DNA of 64,000 bases from Pseudomonadota bacterium (GTDB lineage: Bacteria; Pseudomonadota; Gammaproteobacteria; Burkholderiales; Burkholderiaceae_B). Under the pieces are notes generated by a model. That model was not told the origin of the DNA and did no database searches. It was given only the letters and a program-made list of their open reading frames with translations. Positions 35,803 to 44,330 of the stretch are shown here, one piece after another. The stretch covers positions 1 to 64,000 of the forward strand of contig JAEXRL010000023.1 of NCBI GenBank assembly GCA_023440825.1. Reading direction: 5' to 3'. The translations under genes were made by a program, and so were the position numbers. Position 1 is the first letter of the stretch; each line of letters begins with the position of its first letter.

Positions 35803-36921
35803 ATGAGTTCGTTAAGCGGTTTGCGAGTACTGGATTTGTCGCGTGTGTTGGGCGGGCCCTACTGTACCCAAATATTGGCTGATCACGGTGCCGATGTTAT
35901 TAAGGTGGAGCCGCCCCAAGGAGATGAAACTCGAGGCTGGGGGCCTCCCTTTCTAGGGGATACGGCTTCGTATTTTCTAGGGGTCAACCGTAACAAGCGG
36001 GGTGTCGCTGTGGATATCGCCAGCCCTGAGGGGAAGCGGAAAATCTTGGCTTTGCTGGCAGAGGCGGACATTTTAGTGGAAAACTTTAAAACTGGAACCA
36101 TGGAGCGCTGGGGCTTGGGTTATGACACCTTACGCCATGATTTCCCTCGTCTAATTCATTGCCGTGTATCGGGCTTTGGTGCCGACGGGCCGTTAGGAGG
36201 CTTGCCAGGCTATGACGCTTGCGTACAAGCTTTGGCGGGCTTGATGAGCGTGAATGGCGAGGCAAATCAGGAGCCTTTACGAGTGGGACTACCAGTTGTC
36301 GATATGGTTACGGGTTTAAATGCAGCATTGGCCATTATGTTTGCTTTGCAAGAAAGGCAAGGTAGCGGTGTAGGGCAGTTTTTAGATATCACTTTGTTCG
36401 ATTGTGCCTTGTCGCTCATGCATCCGCATGGTGCGAACTATTTTTTAAGCAATACAGTGCCTGAGCGTACCGGCAATGCGCACCCCAATATTGCTCCGTA
36501 TGAAACTTTTGAGACTGCTAATGGAACCTTGTTTTTAGCAGTAGGGAATGACGGGCAGTTTTCCCGCTTGGTGGAACAATTGAGTCATCCTGAGCTGGCG
36601 CAAGACGCGCGTTTTTTAAGTAATCGTGATCGCTTAGTGAATCGTGGAGCACTGCACGATACGCTGGTGAATATTCTTAAGCGCTATGAGGCCGACACGC
36701 TGGCCAAGCAATTGATGCAAGCGGGTGTGCCCGCCGCACCGGTAAATAATCTCGCGCAAATACTGGCTCACCCCCACACAGAGCACCGGCAAATGGTGTG
36801 GCAACAGGGGGCGTTTCAGACCTTGGCCTCTCCGATCAAATTATCTCGTACTCCGGCTAGTCTCAGATTGTCTCCTCCTGCGCGGGTACCGCTGGCGGCG
36901 AATGATGTGCAGTGGGAGTGA
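35803..36921 (+). CDS. CaiB/BaiF class III CoA-transferase (module 2)
   Basis: CoA-transferase of 372 residues from ATG 35803 (MSSLSGLRVLDLSRV) with AGGGG upstream; the frame is open to 35731 but the extension lacks family similarity. Signature LSRVLGGPYCTQILADHGADVIKVE, NRNKRGVAVDIASPEG, FKTGTMERWGLGY, GLPVVDMVTGLNAALAIMFAL with the likely catalytic Asp (near residue 168). Activates an acid, probably the ligand of the preceding receptor. Module 2 order: dehydrogenase - receptor - CoA-transferase - IclR. Confidence 0.91.
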   Translation: MSSLSGLRVLDLSRVLGGPYCTQILADHGADVIKVEPPQGDETRGWGPPFLGDTASYFLGVNRNKRGVAVDIASPEGKRKILALLAEADILVENFKTGTMERWGLGYDTLRHDFPRLIHCRVSGFGADGPLGGLPGYDACVQALAGLMSVNGEANQEPLRVGLPVVDMVTGLNAALAIMFALQERQGSGVGQFLDITLFDCALSLMHPHGANYFLSNTVPERTGNAHPNIAPYETFETANGTLFLAVGNDGQFSRLVEQLSHPELAQDARFLSNRDRLVNRGALHDTLVNILKRYEADTLAKQLMQAGVPAAPVNNLAQILAHPHTEHRQMVWQQGAFQTLASPIKLSRTPASLRLSPPARVPLAANDVQWE

Positions 36922-36962
36922 ACGAGGAGCAAGCGTAAACGATGATGGCTTTATAGCTTGTG

Positions 36963-36992
36963 TTTCGAGACGAATGTACCGTATTTCGATAC
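36963..36992 (+). promoter_or_regulatory. candidate IclR operator/promoter before the module 2 regulator
   Basis: TTTCGA occurs at 36963 and 36984 (21 bases apart) and the second copy sits in a dyad GTAT-TTCG-ATAC (36981-36992) that runs into a -10-like TACAAT (36990-36995). Fits autoregulation by the IclR gene that starts at 37028. Confidence 0.4.
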
Positions 36993-37027
36993 AATAGGGC
37001 TCTAATTCAATACAGAGATCTAATGTC

Positions 37028-37867
37028 GTGAGTACTCATTCTGCGTCGTCCGCTTTATTTGTGAATGCTCTTGCCCGTGGACTCACTGTGCTACGTGCTT
37101 TTAAAGAAGGACATAGCTGGATGAGCTTGCAGGATCTGGCAAATGAAACTGGCTTGACGAAAAGTGCTATTCAGCGGTTTACCCATACTTTGTGGGTTAT
37201 GGGCTATTTGCGCAAGGACCCTGACACCAGACGTTTTGCATTAAGTCCGCAAACATTGGAGTTTGGCCGTGAGTACACAACGGGAAATCCTTTGGTTTCG
37301 CACGCGCAAACCTATTTGCACGCCTTGAATCGAGCGACGGGTGAAACATGCAGCCTTTCTGAGCCCGTGGGACAGCAGGTCATTTACGTGGCGCGTTTCG
37401 CAGCCCATAAAGAAATGTTTGTGCAAATGCCTATAGGCATGCGACTACCAGCTTATTGCACTGCCGCAGGACGAGCCATACTGGCGTATCTTGACCCGGC
37501 GGTAGCAACACAAATATTACGCAGTTCCGATCGTATAGCGCATACAGCTACTACCATTACTGATATGGATGCCTTGTTGGCCGAGCTGGATACGGTCAGA
37601 CGACTAGGGTATTCCATTTCCAATGGTGAATACTACGTTGCCGATATGACAGTGAGTGCGGCTATTTTTAATTCGGAACGCCTGCCCATTGGCGCTATTA
37701 ATGTGTCGGTTCCGCTTAGCCGCTGGTCGCTGGACGAGGTACACCAGAAACTAGCACCGCAAATACTCGAAGCGGCACGTGCAATCAGTGCTTTGAACCT
37801 GAATCACATTAAACAGCCTTTTTATTTATTTGAGTGTGAGAGCCGTTACGAGGATATGCAGGACTAA
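37028..37867 (+). CDS. IclR-family transcriptional regulator (module 2)
   Basis: 279 residues, GTG start. Winged helix about 10-70 (LARGLTVLRAFKEG, LQDLANETGLTKSAIQRFTHTL) and complete IclR effector domain (VARFAAHKEMFVQMPIGMRLPAYCTAAGRAILAYL, in two stretches; ISNGEYYVADMTVSAAIF), closest in layout to PcaR/PobR-type activators of aromatic and dicarboxylate catabolism. Located at the 3' end of module 2 on the same strand, with its own upstream dyad. Expected to control the CoA-transferase operon. Confidence 0.92.
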   Translation: MSTHSASSALFVNALARGLTVLRAFKEGHSWMSLQDLANETGLTKSAIQRFTHTLWVMGYLRKDPDTRRFALSPQTLEFGREYTTGNPLVSHAQTYLHALNRATGETCSLSEPVGQQVIYVARFAAHKEMFVQMPIGMRLPAYCTAAGRAILAYLDPAVATQILRSSDRIAHTATTITDMDALLAELDTVRRLGYSISNGEYYVADMTVSAAIFNSERLPIGAINVSVPLSRWSLDEVHQKLAPQILEAARAISALNLNHIKQPFYLFECESRYEDMQD

Positions 37868-37885
37868 GCAGCCAGACATAGTAAA

Positions 37886-37913
37886 GCGTAGGGCTATATT
37901 ATAAGCCCTACGC
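37886..37913. terminator. bidirectional terminator-like hairpin
   Basis: GCGTAGGGCT with AGCCCTACGC, 10-bp stem extended by A-T pairs, loop TATAT. Between the convergent IclR gene and ABC transporter operon. Confidence 0.65.
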
Positions 37914-37960
37914 AGAGTCCTCTTGCCCTATTCACCAGACGGCAGGCACAACGAGTAGAT

Positions 37961-38701
37961 TTAATTTAACTGCCCTAAAAAGGCTTTAGCCCGTTCAGTT
38001 TGGGGGGCAGAGAAAAACTCATCTGGTGTGTTGGTTTCAATAACGCGCCCTTCATCCATGAAAATGACGCGGTCGCCGACCTCACTGGCAAAGCCCATTT
38101 CGTGGGTAACGCATACCATTGTCATGCCTTCCTGAGCCAGAGCCACCATGGTCTCTAGTACCTCTTTCACCATTTCCGGATCCAGCGCCGAGGTGGGCTC
38201 GTCAAAAAGCATAATTTTCGGTTGCATGCATAGAGCTCTGGCAATGGCGACACGTTGTTTTTGTCCCCCTGATAATTGACCGGGAAACTTGTGCGCTTGC
38301 TCTGGAATTTTGACGCGCTCTAAAAAGTGCATGGCTCGATCTTTTGCGTCGTGTTCGCTTAAACCACGGACCAAAACAGGGGCTAAAGTACAGTTGTCGA
38401 GCACGGTCAGGTGAGGGAACAGATTAAAGTGCTGAAACACCATGCCTACATCCTGCCGGATGCGCTCTATGATTTTCGGATCATCGTTTAATTCTTGATC
38501 GTGCACGTGTATAGACCCTGACTCATGTTCCTCCAGACGATTGATCAGCCGTATGGTGGTTGATTTTCCAGAGCCTGATGGGCCACAAAGTATGACCTTT
38601 TCGCCTTGTTTGACGCTTAAGCTGATTTTGTTGAGCACTTGCGTGTCTCCATACCACTTTTCTACGTCTTGCATGCGGATGACAGAGTTTTGTGTGCTCA
38701 T
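37961..38701 (-). CDS. polar amino-acid ABC transporter ATPase (importer A)
   Basis: ATPase of the GlnQ/HisP type. From ATG 38701 (MSTQNSVIRMQ, 246 residues); the longer frame overlaps the permease gene with no ribosome-binding site. Walker A LCGPSGSGKSTTIR (near 43), Q-loop MVFQHFNLFPH, signature LSGGQKQRVAIARAL, Walker B IMLFDEPTSALDPE and the switch His in VTHEMGFA. Third gene of the minus-strand operon receptor - permease - ATPase. Confidence 0.93.
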   Translation of the reverse strand: MSTQNSVIRMQDVEKWYGDTQVLNKISLSVKQGEKVILCGPSGSGKSTTIRLINRLEEHESGSIHVHDQELNDDPKIIERIRQDVGMVFQHFNLFPHLTVLDNCTLAPVLVRGLSEHDAKDRAMHFLERVKIPEQAHKFPGQLSGGQKQRVAIARALCMQPKIMLFDEPTSALDPEMVKEVLETMVALAQEGMTMVCVTHEMGFASEVGDRVIFMDEGRVIETNTPDEFFSAPQTERAKAFLGQLN

Positions 38702-38702
38702 T

Positions 38703-39395
38703 TTAGGTCCTCGAAATATCGTTATTAGTGCTAGACCCACCCCAGTAGCCAGGCACATTTAGCAAGTGCTCCGAGCGGCGAAAGCCATAAGACAGGGCAC
38801 TGCACATCAGAAAATACAGTATGCCAACCATGGTGTAGATCAGCAGTGGCTGGAAGGTGGCGCCCGCGAGCATCTCTCCTGCGCGCATCAGTTCGTACAC
38901 ACTAATTACAGCAACAAGCGATGTTTCTTTGACGAGCACCAGGGTGTAATTGCCCAGTGCCGGGAAAATGGTACGTAGAGCCTGCGGAAGGATGATGCGC
39001 TTTAAGCGTTGCCATTTTCCAAGAGCCAGAGCGCGTGCTGCTTCGTATTGGCCGGAGTCTATGGACTGTATGCCACTTCTAAACAGTTCAGCTAAGTAGG
39101 CACCGAAATTTATGGTCAGGCCTAGAACTCCAGCAACAAAACCAGACAGTACAATTCCTAGCTCGGGTAATCCATAGTAGATATAAAAGAGCTGTAACAA
39201 AAAAGGGGTGCCTCGAATCGCTTCGATATACACAATAGCGCCACGTCGTAATACCTTGACGTTTGACATGCGACACAGGCACACCACCAGCCCTAGAATA
39301 ACGGCAAGAATTGCGGAGCAGAAAAACAAGGCCAGAGTCCAGAACGAACCCTCGGCCAAGGGAATAAGATATTGTGTGAATGTTGTGAAGTCCAT
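38703..39395 (-). CDS. polar amino-acid ABC transporter permease (importer A)
   Basis: 230-residue HisM/GlnP-type permease with about five transmembrane helices and the EAA loop EAARALALGKWQRLKRIILPQALR (two stretches near residue 140). N-terminal conserved RGTPFLLQLFYIYYGLPE. It is followed at once by the ATPase gene (one base between) and preceded by the receptor gene. Confidence 0.93.
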   Translation of the reverse strand: MDFTTFTQYLIPLAEGSFWTLALFFCSAILAVILGLVVCLCRMSNVKVLRRGAIVYIEAIRGTPFLLQLFYIYYGLPELGIVLSGFVAGVLGLTINFGAYLAELFRSGIQSIDSGQYEAARALALGKWQRLKRIILPQALRTIFPALGNYTLVLVKETSLVAVISVYELMRAGEMLAGATFQPLLIYTMVGILYFLMCSALSYGFRRSEHLLNVPGYWGGSSTNNDISRT

Positions 39396-39414
39396 AGCTT
39401 GGTGATCCTTAAGC

Positions 39415-40215
39415 TTAGCGTTGCGGTTGGCTCATTAAATCGAGCACACCCCATTTCTCAAGAATCTGTGCCATTTCTCCATTGCTGCGCATGGAGGCCA
39501 GAGCGGTATTTACGGCTTGCAAGAGCTCCGTATTCCCTTTTTCCACGGCGAGTCCTACATGCCATTTGTTTTTCGGCGTGTAGGCAGAGTCCAGCTTAAC
39601 GCCAGGCACCCCACGAGCTCGAATTTGGTAGGCAATGCTGGGTGGGTCTATCACACCGGCGTCTATGCGGCCTGCCCGTAAATCGGTCATTAGCGTAGCG
39701 TAGTCTTTGTAGGTGGTCACCTTGGTGCCGCTCATGTCTTTGAGCATATTAAATTGCACGGAGTCAACTAATACTCCCACTCTGGAGCCAGCTAGCGCTT
39801 CCAGATTCGTGTATGTTTTGTCTGTTTTTTCTTGCAGTACCAGTCCCTCACCCCATTCGTACACTGGGTCAGTGAAGTCAACAGCTGTGCTGCGTTCAGG
39901 TGTGATAAAGAGCGGTGCAGACATAATGTCGACTCGGCCCGAGGTTAAAGAGGGGATCAAGCCTGCAAACGCGACATCGCTTACTTGAGCCGTGGCACCC
40001 AGGTGCTTGGCAACGTGTTCAACCACATCCACCATAATGCCTTCCAGCTTGCCGCTTTTGGGCTCCAGAAAACCGTGTGGCGGAGCCGATGCGGTGGTGA
40101 TGGCAGTGAGTGTTTTGGACGCTTGCACCTCTTGTAAATTTCGTGCTTGAGCGGCGCCCGCTCCTAGTGCTAGGGTGATGGCTAATACGCTGGCACTTAA
40201 GTGTTTCAGTTTCAT
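39415..40215 (-). CDS. polar amino-acid ABC receptor (importer A)
   Basis: Family 3 periplasmic receptor, 266 residues. Sec signal peptide (1-24, ending AAQA). Characteristic segments: PPHGFLEPKSGKLEGIMVDVVEHVAKHLG (two stretches), AFAGLIPSLTSGRVDIMSAPLFITPERSTAVDFTDPVYEWGEGLVL (two stretches), and a closing lobe. Related to the receptor at 42121, with which it shares the EGIMVD and YGEGLV/WGEGLV motifs. Ribosome-binding site AGGAG upstream. The ligand is unknown; arginine, ornithine or a guanidino acid fits the neighbouring ureohydrolase. Confidence 0.9.
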   Translation of the reverse strand: MKLKHLSASVLAITLALGAGAAQARNLQEVQASKTLTAITTASAPPHGFLEPKSGKLEGIMVDVVEHVAKHLGATAQVSDVAFAGLIPSLTSGRVDIMSAPLFITPERSTAVDFTDPVYEWGEGLVLQEKTDKTYTNLEALAGSRVGVLVDSVQFNMLKDMSGTKVTTYKDYATLMTDLRAGRIDAGVIDPPSIAYQIRARGVPGVKLDSAYTPKNKWHVGLAVEKGNTELLQAVNTALASMRSNGEMAQILEKWGVLDLMSQPQR

Positions 40216-40264
40216 GTCTATCTCCTTCCTGTGTTTTTATAATGTGTACGCTGGTAGACGAGTG

Positions 40265-41197
40265 TTAGGCCTGTTTGCGTACGATTAACTCGAAAAAGCG
40301 TTGCACTACAGTTGCTGCCAAAAAGGCGGTAGCACCGCCGATGTCGTGAGGGGGGGAGACGGTATTGATATCAAAACCGACAAAATTCAGACCTTCTAAT
40401 TGACTGAGTAAGTTCAAACCTTGTTTGGCGCTTAGGCCTCCCCATTCCGGTGTGCAGACCCCGGGGGCATAGGCAGGATCAAAAATATCCATGTCAAAGC
40501 AAAGGAACACGGGCTTATTTCCAATTTCTTGGCGTACGGTGCGGATATGGCCAGGAATGTCTTGATCAAAATCAGAAAAACTGACCACTTGGTAACCCAC
40601 CTGCTTGCCGTACTTGAGTACGTCAGGAATAAACGAGTAACCACGAGCGCCGATATGAAAGCTACTACTGACGTTTAAGAGGCCCTCTTCAGCGGCGCGA
40701 GTGAAGGTGGTCGCGGTGTTGTAGCCTTCTAATGGATAGGTGTCAGTATGCGCATCCAAGTGCAGCACGACCAAATCGGGATAGTGTTTTGCCAAGGCAC
40801 GCAGTTGTGGCAAGGTGATAACGCCGTCTCCCCCAAGGGAAATGGGTAGCACCTTGGCCTCTAGTAATAGATCGATAGTTTGTGTGATGACTGGGAACGA
40901 AGAGACCACATCGCCAGGTGTGCAGCGTATGTTGCCTATATCAATTAGACCCAGATGTTCTGTCGGGTTCACGATGCTGTGACGGCCGGACTGATCGACA
41001 GTCCGTAATAGCTTGGACTGCTCACGTATGGCATCAGGGCCTTGACGCGAGCCAATCCGAAAGGGGTGGGTACCGCAGTCAAAAGGTATGCCTACTATGC
41101 ACGCTTTGACATCTTTTCCTAGATTATCAGGGCCGTGGGCTACACCCATAAAGCTAGCTGAAGGTTCCACAAGCTTTTTTAATTCTGATTTCAACAT
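40265..41197 (-). CDS. agmatinase/arginase-family ureohydrolase, divergent metal site
   Basis: Hydrolyses a guanidino group to urea and an amine. From ATG 41197 (MLKSELKKL, 310 residues), with GGGAG just upstream. Metal-binding motifs DAHTD (near 148) and DMDIFDP (near 244) are intact, but the first motif, normally GGDH, reads GGDG (near 125), so one manganese-ligand His is missing. Other conserved parts: GIPFDCGTHPFRIGSRQGPDAIRE, GAATAFLAA at the end. Substrate (agmatine, guanidinobutyrate, guanidinoacetate) cannot be told. Minus strand, upstream of importer A and divergent from the XRE-cupin gene. Confidence 0.85.
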   Translation of the reverse strand: MLKSELKKLVEPSASFMGVAHGPDNLGKDVKACIVGIPFDCGTHPFRIGSRQGPDAIREQSKLLRTVDQSGRHSIVNPTEHLGLIDIGNIRCTPGDVVSSFPVITQTIDLLLEAKVLPISLGGDGVITLPQLRALAKHYPDLVVLHLDAHTDTYPLEGYNTATTFTRAAEEGLLNVSSSFHIGARGYSFIPDVLKYGKQVGYQVVSFSDFDQDIPGHIRTVRQEIGNKPVFLCFDMDIFDPAYAPGVCTPEWGGLSAKQGLNLLSQLEGLNFVGFDINTVSPPHDIGGATAFLAATVVQRFFELIVRKQA

Positions 41198-41418
41198 TAT
41201 CTCCCGAGCATGATTTTCTTTGTATTCGCCACAGGCAAATCGTCTAGCGATACATCTGTGCTGATATTCTGTCATGTGAGATTGGTTTTTGTTATCAGGG
41301 TCAACCCCTAAATATGTACTAGAGCTGCGCCTTGCGTGCTCGATTTTTATGTGTGAGGTGTGTGTGGGCGCCAATAGCGGAGAAACGGTGCCCCGAAGTG
41401 CCTAGGGTTATACCTAGC

Positions 41419-41448
41419 TTGAACCTTGAATATGTACTTACGTACTAT
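41419..41448 (+). promoter_or_regulatory. candidate promoter and operator of the XRE-cupin operon
   Basis: TTGAAC (41419-41424) and TACTAT (41443-41448) are 18 bases apart. Between them GTACTTACGTAC (41434-41445) is a near-palindrome, and ATATGTACT at 41430 recurs at about 41309 closer to the ureohydrolase gene, so a regulator might bind both. Confidence 0.4.
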
Positions 41449-41486
41449 AAATTGAAAATTTCAGTAAATCGTTAAAAGCTAGAAAA

Positions 41487-42092
41487 TTGAAAAAATCTAA
41501 ACATTTCAAACCGGCGAAGCATGTGCATACCTTCATCGATTTCTGGTTAGGGCAACAGTTGCGTGCGCATCGACGTGAGCAAGGCTTGTCTTTGCAGGTG
41601 ATGGCAGATCGTACTGGTTTGTCTGTCGGAACCTTAAGTCAGGTCGAGCGAGGTGTGACCTCCGCTTCGATTAAAACCCTCAGCTTGCTCGCGGCAGAGT
41701 TAGGGGTGTCCGTTCATGATTTGCTGGGTAATTTAGAAAAGCGGGATGGGGAGGCAAACGGCTGGATCGCTAGAGCGAAGTCACATAAGACGCTGGAGAT
41801 GAAAGACAAGAAGATCTTCAAAGAAATTGTCACCCCAGAAAAAGCCACCGCTATTGATTTGTATCGAGTACGGATTCGACCAGGAGGGTCGACTGGAGAT
41901 GATCTGTTTATGACGGATGGAGGCGAGGTTATAGGTACCGTCATATTTGGCAGCTTGGAGTTGTGGATTGAAAATCAGCTCATCTTGTTGGAGGAGGGGG
42001 ATAGCTTTTGTTATCCGAGCCAAGCTCCACGAAAGTGGAGTAACCCAGGCAATATCGAGACTTACGTGGTCTGGGCCATTACCCGGACGTAG
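41487..42092 (+). CDS. XRE-family regulator with C-terminal cupin (PuuR-like)
   Basis: 201 residues; TTG start with no better ATG. HTH_XRE about 22-80 (LGQQLRAHRREQGLSLQVMADRTGLSVGTLSQVERG in two stretches), then a cupin domain about 115-200 (GGEVIGTVIFGSLELWIE, LEEGDSFCYPSQAPRKWSN). This architecture belongs to PuuR-type regulators of polyamine and amino-acid catabolism, where the cupin senses the substrate. It lies first in the plus-strand operon of importer B, and divergent from the ureohydrolase, so it likely controls both directions. Confidence 0.88.
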   Translation: MKKSKHFKPAKHVHTFIDFWLGQQLRAHRREQGLSLQVMADRTGLSVGTLSQVERGVTSASIKTLSLLAAELGVSVHDLLGNLEKRDGEANGWIARAKSHKTLEMKDKKIFKEIVTPEKATAIDLYRVRIRPGGSTGDDLFMTDGGEVIGTVIFGSLELWIENQLILLEEGDSFCYPSQAPRKWSNPGNIETYVVWAITRT

Positions 42093-42120
42093 GTTCAAAA
42101 CCCATCGTGGAGGAAAGACT

Positions 42121-42876
42121 ATGCAAATACGTAACTTACTTGTAGCCCTTAGCATTGGCGCGGCTGGCATGCTGCCATTTACTGCGTCGGCTGACACCGT
42201 GGTTCAGATAGGTTCTACACCCACAGGTGTTCCTTTTACCTATCTGGATCCTGAAACGAAAACGATCGAAGGCATTATGGTCGATTTGATTAAGGTTATT
42301 GGTGAAGATGCTGGGTTCACACCCAATATCAACCCCATTACTTTTGCTTCGCTAATTAGCGCCTTGAACACCAAGCGTATCGACATTATTGCCGCGGCTA
42401 TGGGTAAATCGGCGGAGCGTGAGAAGGTGGTGACGTTTACCGACACTATCTTGTCTTATGGCGAAGGGCTTGTGGTGCCCAATTCTGATACGAAGCAGTA
42501 CAAGAGCTTTGCAGATATGGAAGGCATGACGGTTGGGATACAGCTGGGGACGGCGTATGTTGCGCCAGCACAGGCCAGCGGTATGTTTAAAGAGATCAAG
42601 CAGTACGACTCCTCTGCGGATATGCTGCGAGACCTGAAAAACAAACGCGTGGATGCCGTTTTATTGGACTACCCCATTGCCCAGCGCACGCTAGAGCAAC
42701 CCGCCTTTGATGGCATGCATCTGGTGGATTCATACGTTTCTGTTGTGCCCTTGGACTTTGCTCTGGTGATACGTAAAGACGATACCGAGCGGCTGGAGCA
42801 ATTAAATACGTCAATCGATAAGTTACGCAAAGATGGAACCATTGCTTCAGTGTTGAAGAAATGGGGTTTGGAATAA
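42121..42876 (+). CDS. polar amino-acid ABC receptor (importer B)
   Basis: Family 3 receptor, 251 residues from ATG 42121 (MQIRNLLVAL); earlier in-frame codons overlap the XRE gene. Sec signal peptide 1-23 (FTASA). Follows the family pattern: GVPFTYLDPETKTIEGIMVD, INPITFASLISALNTKRIDIIAAAMGKSAEREKVVTFTDTILSYGEGLVV (stretches), then lobe 2 YKSFADMEGMTVGIQLGT. Paralogous to the receptor of importer A. GGAGG ribosome-binding site 12 bases upstream. Confidence 0.92.
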   Translation: MQIRNLLVALSIGAAGMLPFTASADTVVQIGSTPTGVPFTYLDPETKTIEGIMVDLIKVIGEDAGFTPNINPITFASLISALNTKRIDIIAAAMGKSAEREKVVTFTDTILSYGEGLVVPNSDTKQYKSFADMEGMTVGIQLGTAYVAPAQASGMFKEIKQYDSSADMLRDLKNKRVDAVLLDYPIAQRTLEQPAFDGMHLVDSYVSVVPLDFALVIRKDDTERLEQLNTSIDKLRKDGTIASVLKKWGLE

Positions 42877-42910
42877 GCAGGTCGTAGGGAAATAATTTGA
42901 AGCACCGGAG

Positions 42911-43564
42911 ATGAGCACCATGTGGAGTAACGTTAGCGCATATCTACCTATTTTAATGGAAGGCGTGAAAGGCACGATAATCGTAACGGCAGGCTCGTTA
43001 GCCCTGTCCACGGTGCTCGGTCTGGTCTGGGCTTTAATGCGAGTCTCGGGGATACGCTGGCTGGCAGTGACGAGCGAATGGATTATTAACTTTCTGCGCG
43101 GTATCCCCATCATTGTCATTCTTTTTTATATTTACTTTGTCATGCCTGATGTGGGCTTTTCGTTCAGCGCCATGCAGGCAGGCATTATCGGCTTGGGTCT
43201 GGCGTATTCCTCATATCAGTCAGAGAATTTTCGTGCAGGGATTGAGGCCGTTGATAACGGACAGATCGAAGCGGCGATGTCGATGGGTATGTCTTGGTCT
43301 ACCGCCATGCGGCGTGTCATCTTGCCTCAGGCCTTTCGTATTACCTTGCCGCCTTACGGCAACACCATGATTATGATGCTGAAAGATTCCTCGCAAGCCT
43401 CCACCATCACCGTGGCCGAGCTGGCTATGCAAGGAAAACTCTTAGCCCTGTCTACCTTTGATAACAAGACTGTGTTTACCTTAGTGGCGATCATCTATCT
43501 GGTGATGTGCTTGCCCCTGATATTGATAGTCAAGCACCTGGAAAAACGAGGAGCCAAAAAATGA
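42911..43564 (+). CDS. polar amino-acid ABC permease (importer B)
   Basis: 217-residue permease with five predicted helices; EAA loop IEAAMSMGMSWSTAMRRVILPQAFR (two stretches near 118), and RGIPIIVILFYIYFVMPDVG near 55. Possible second start at 42920 (MWSNVSAYL). Four-base overlap with the ATPase gene (ATGA). Confidence 0.93.
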   Translation: MSTMWSNVSAYLPILMEGVKGTIIVTAGSLALSTVLGLVWALMRVSGIRWLAVTSEWIINFLRGIPIIVILFYIYFVMPDVGFSFSAMQAGIIGLGLAYSSYQSENFRAGIEAVDNGQIEAAMSMGMSWSTAMRRVILPQAFRITLPPYGNTMIMMLKDSSQASTITVAELAMQGKLLALSTFDNKTVFTLVAIIYLVMCLPLILIVKHLEKRGAKK

Positions 43565-44298
43565 TCAAGATGGAAAATGTACATAAAAGCTTTGGTACAA
43601 ACCAAGTTTTGAAAGGTATCGACGCCCATATCCAGAAAGGCGAGGTGGTATGCATTATTGGGCCTTCTGGGTCGGGTAAGTCCACAATTTTACGCTGCAT
43701 CAATGGCTTGGAAGACTACCAGCAAGGGCGCATTACTATTAATGACCAAATTGTCGATAGTAAGTCTGCACACATTGCCAACTTAAGAATGAAAATCGCC
43801 ATGGTGTTTCAGCGCTTTAACCTATTTCCTCATAGAACTGCGCTGGAAAACGTTATGGAGGGGCCGATTTATGTGAAAGGGGAGTCTAAGGCGGAAGCAC
43901 GCCAGCATGCCTTAGAGCTTCTGGATGCCATAGGCTTGGCAGACAAGGCAGATGCTCACCCGGGGTCATTGTCTGGCGGGCAGCAGCAACGCGTGGCGAT
44001 AGCACGTGCTTTAGCCATGCGGCCAGATGCCATTTTATTTGACGAGCCCACCTCTGCACTGGACCCGGAGCTGGTCGGCGAGGTCTTGAATGTCATGATT
44101 CGTCTGGCTAAACAGGGCATGACGATGGTGGTGGTCACCCACGAAATGGAGTTCGCCCGAGAAGTTGCTGATCGCGTCCTGTTCTTTGATCAGGGAGTCA
44201 TTGTGGAGCAGGGCAAAGCGGCCGATGTGCTAAATACCCCTCAGCACCCACGTACTCAGGACTTTTTACAGCGTGTACTCAACCCCATCAAAGCTTGA
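43561..44298 (+). CDS. polar amino-acid ABC ATPase (importer B)
   Basis: 245-residue ATPase from ATG 43561 (MIKMENVHKSFGTNQV), which overlaps the permease stop; the longer reading frame to 43507 lies inside the permease gene. Walker A IIGPSGSGKSTILRC, MVFQRFNLFPH, signature LSGGQQQRVAIARALA, Walker B ILFDEPTSALDPEL, VTHEMEFA. Completes importer B: receptor, permease, ATPase in that order. Confidence 0.94.
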   Translation: MIKMENVHKSFGTNQVLKGIDAHIQKGEVVCIIGPSGSGKSTILRCINGLEDYQQGRITINDQIVDSKSAHIANLRMKIAMVFQRFNLFPHRTALENVMEGPIYVKGESKAEARQHALELLDAIGLADKADAHPGSLSGGQQQRVAIARALAMRPDAILFDEPTSALDPELVGEVLNVMIRLAKQGMTMVVVTHEMEFAREVADRVLFFDQGVIVEQGKAADVLNTPQHPRTQDFLQRVLNPIKA

Positions 44299-44330
44299 TC
44301 TCGTCTATTCCTAGTCGCTAAGGAGCCTGC

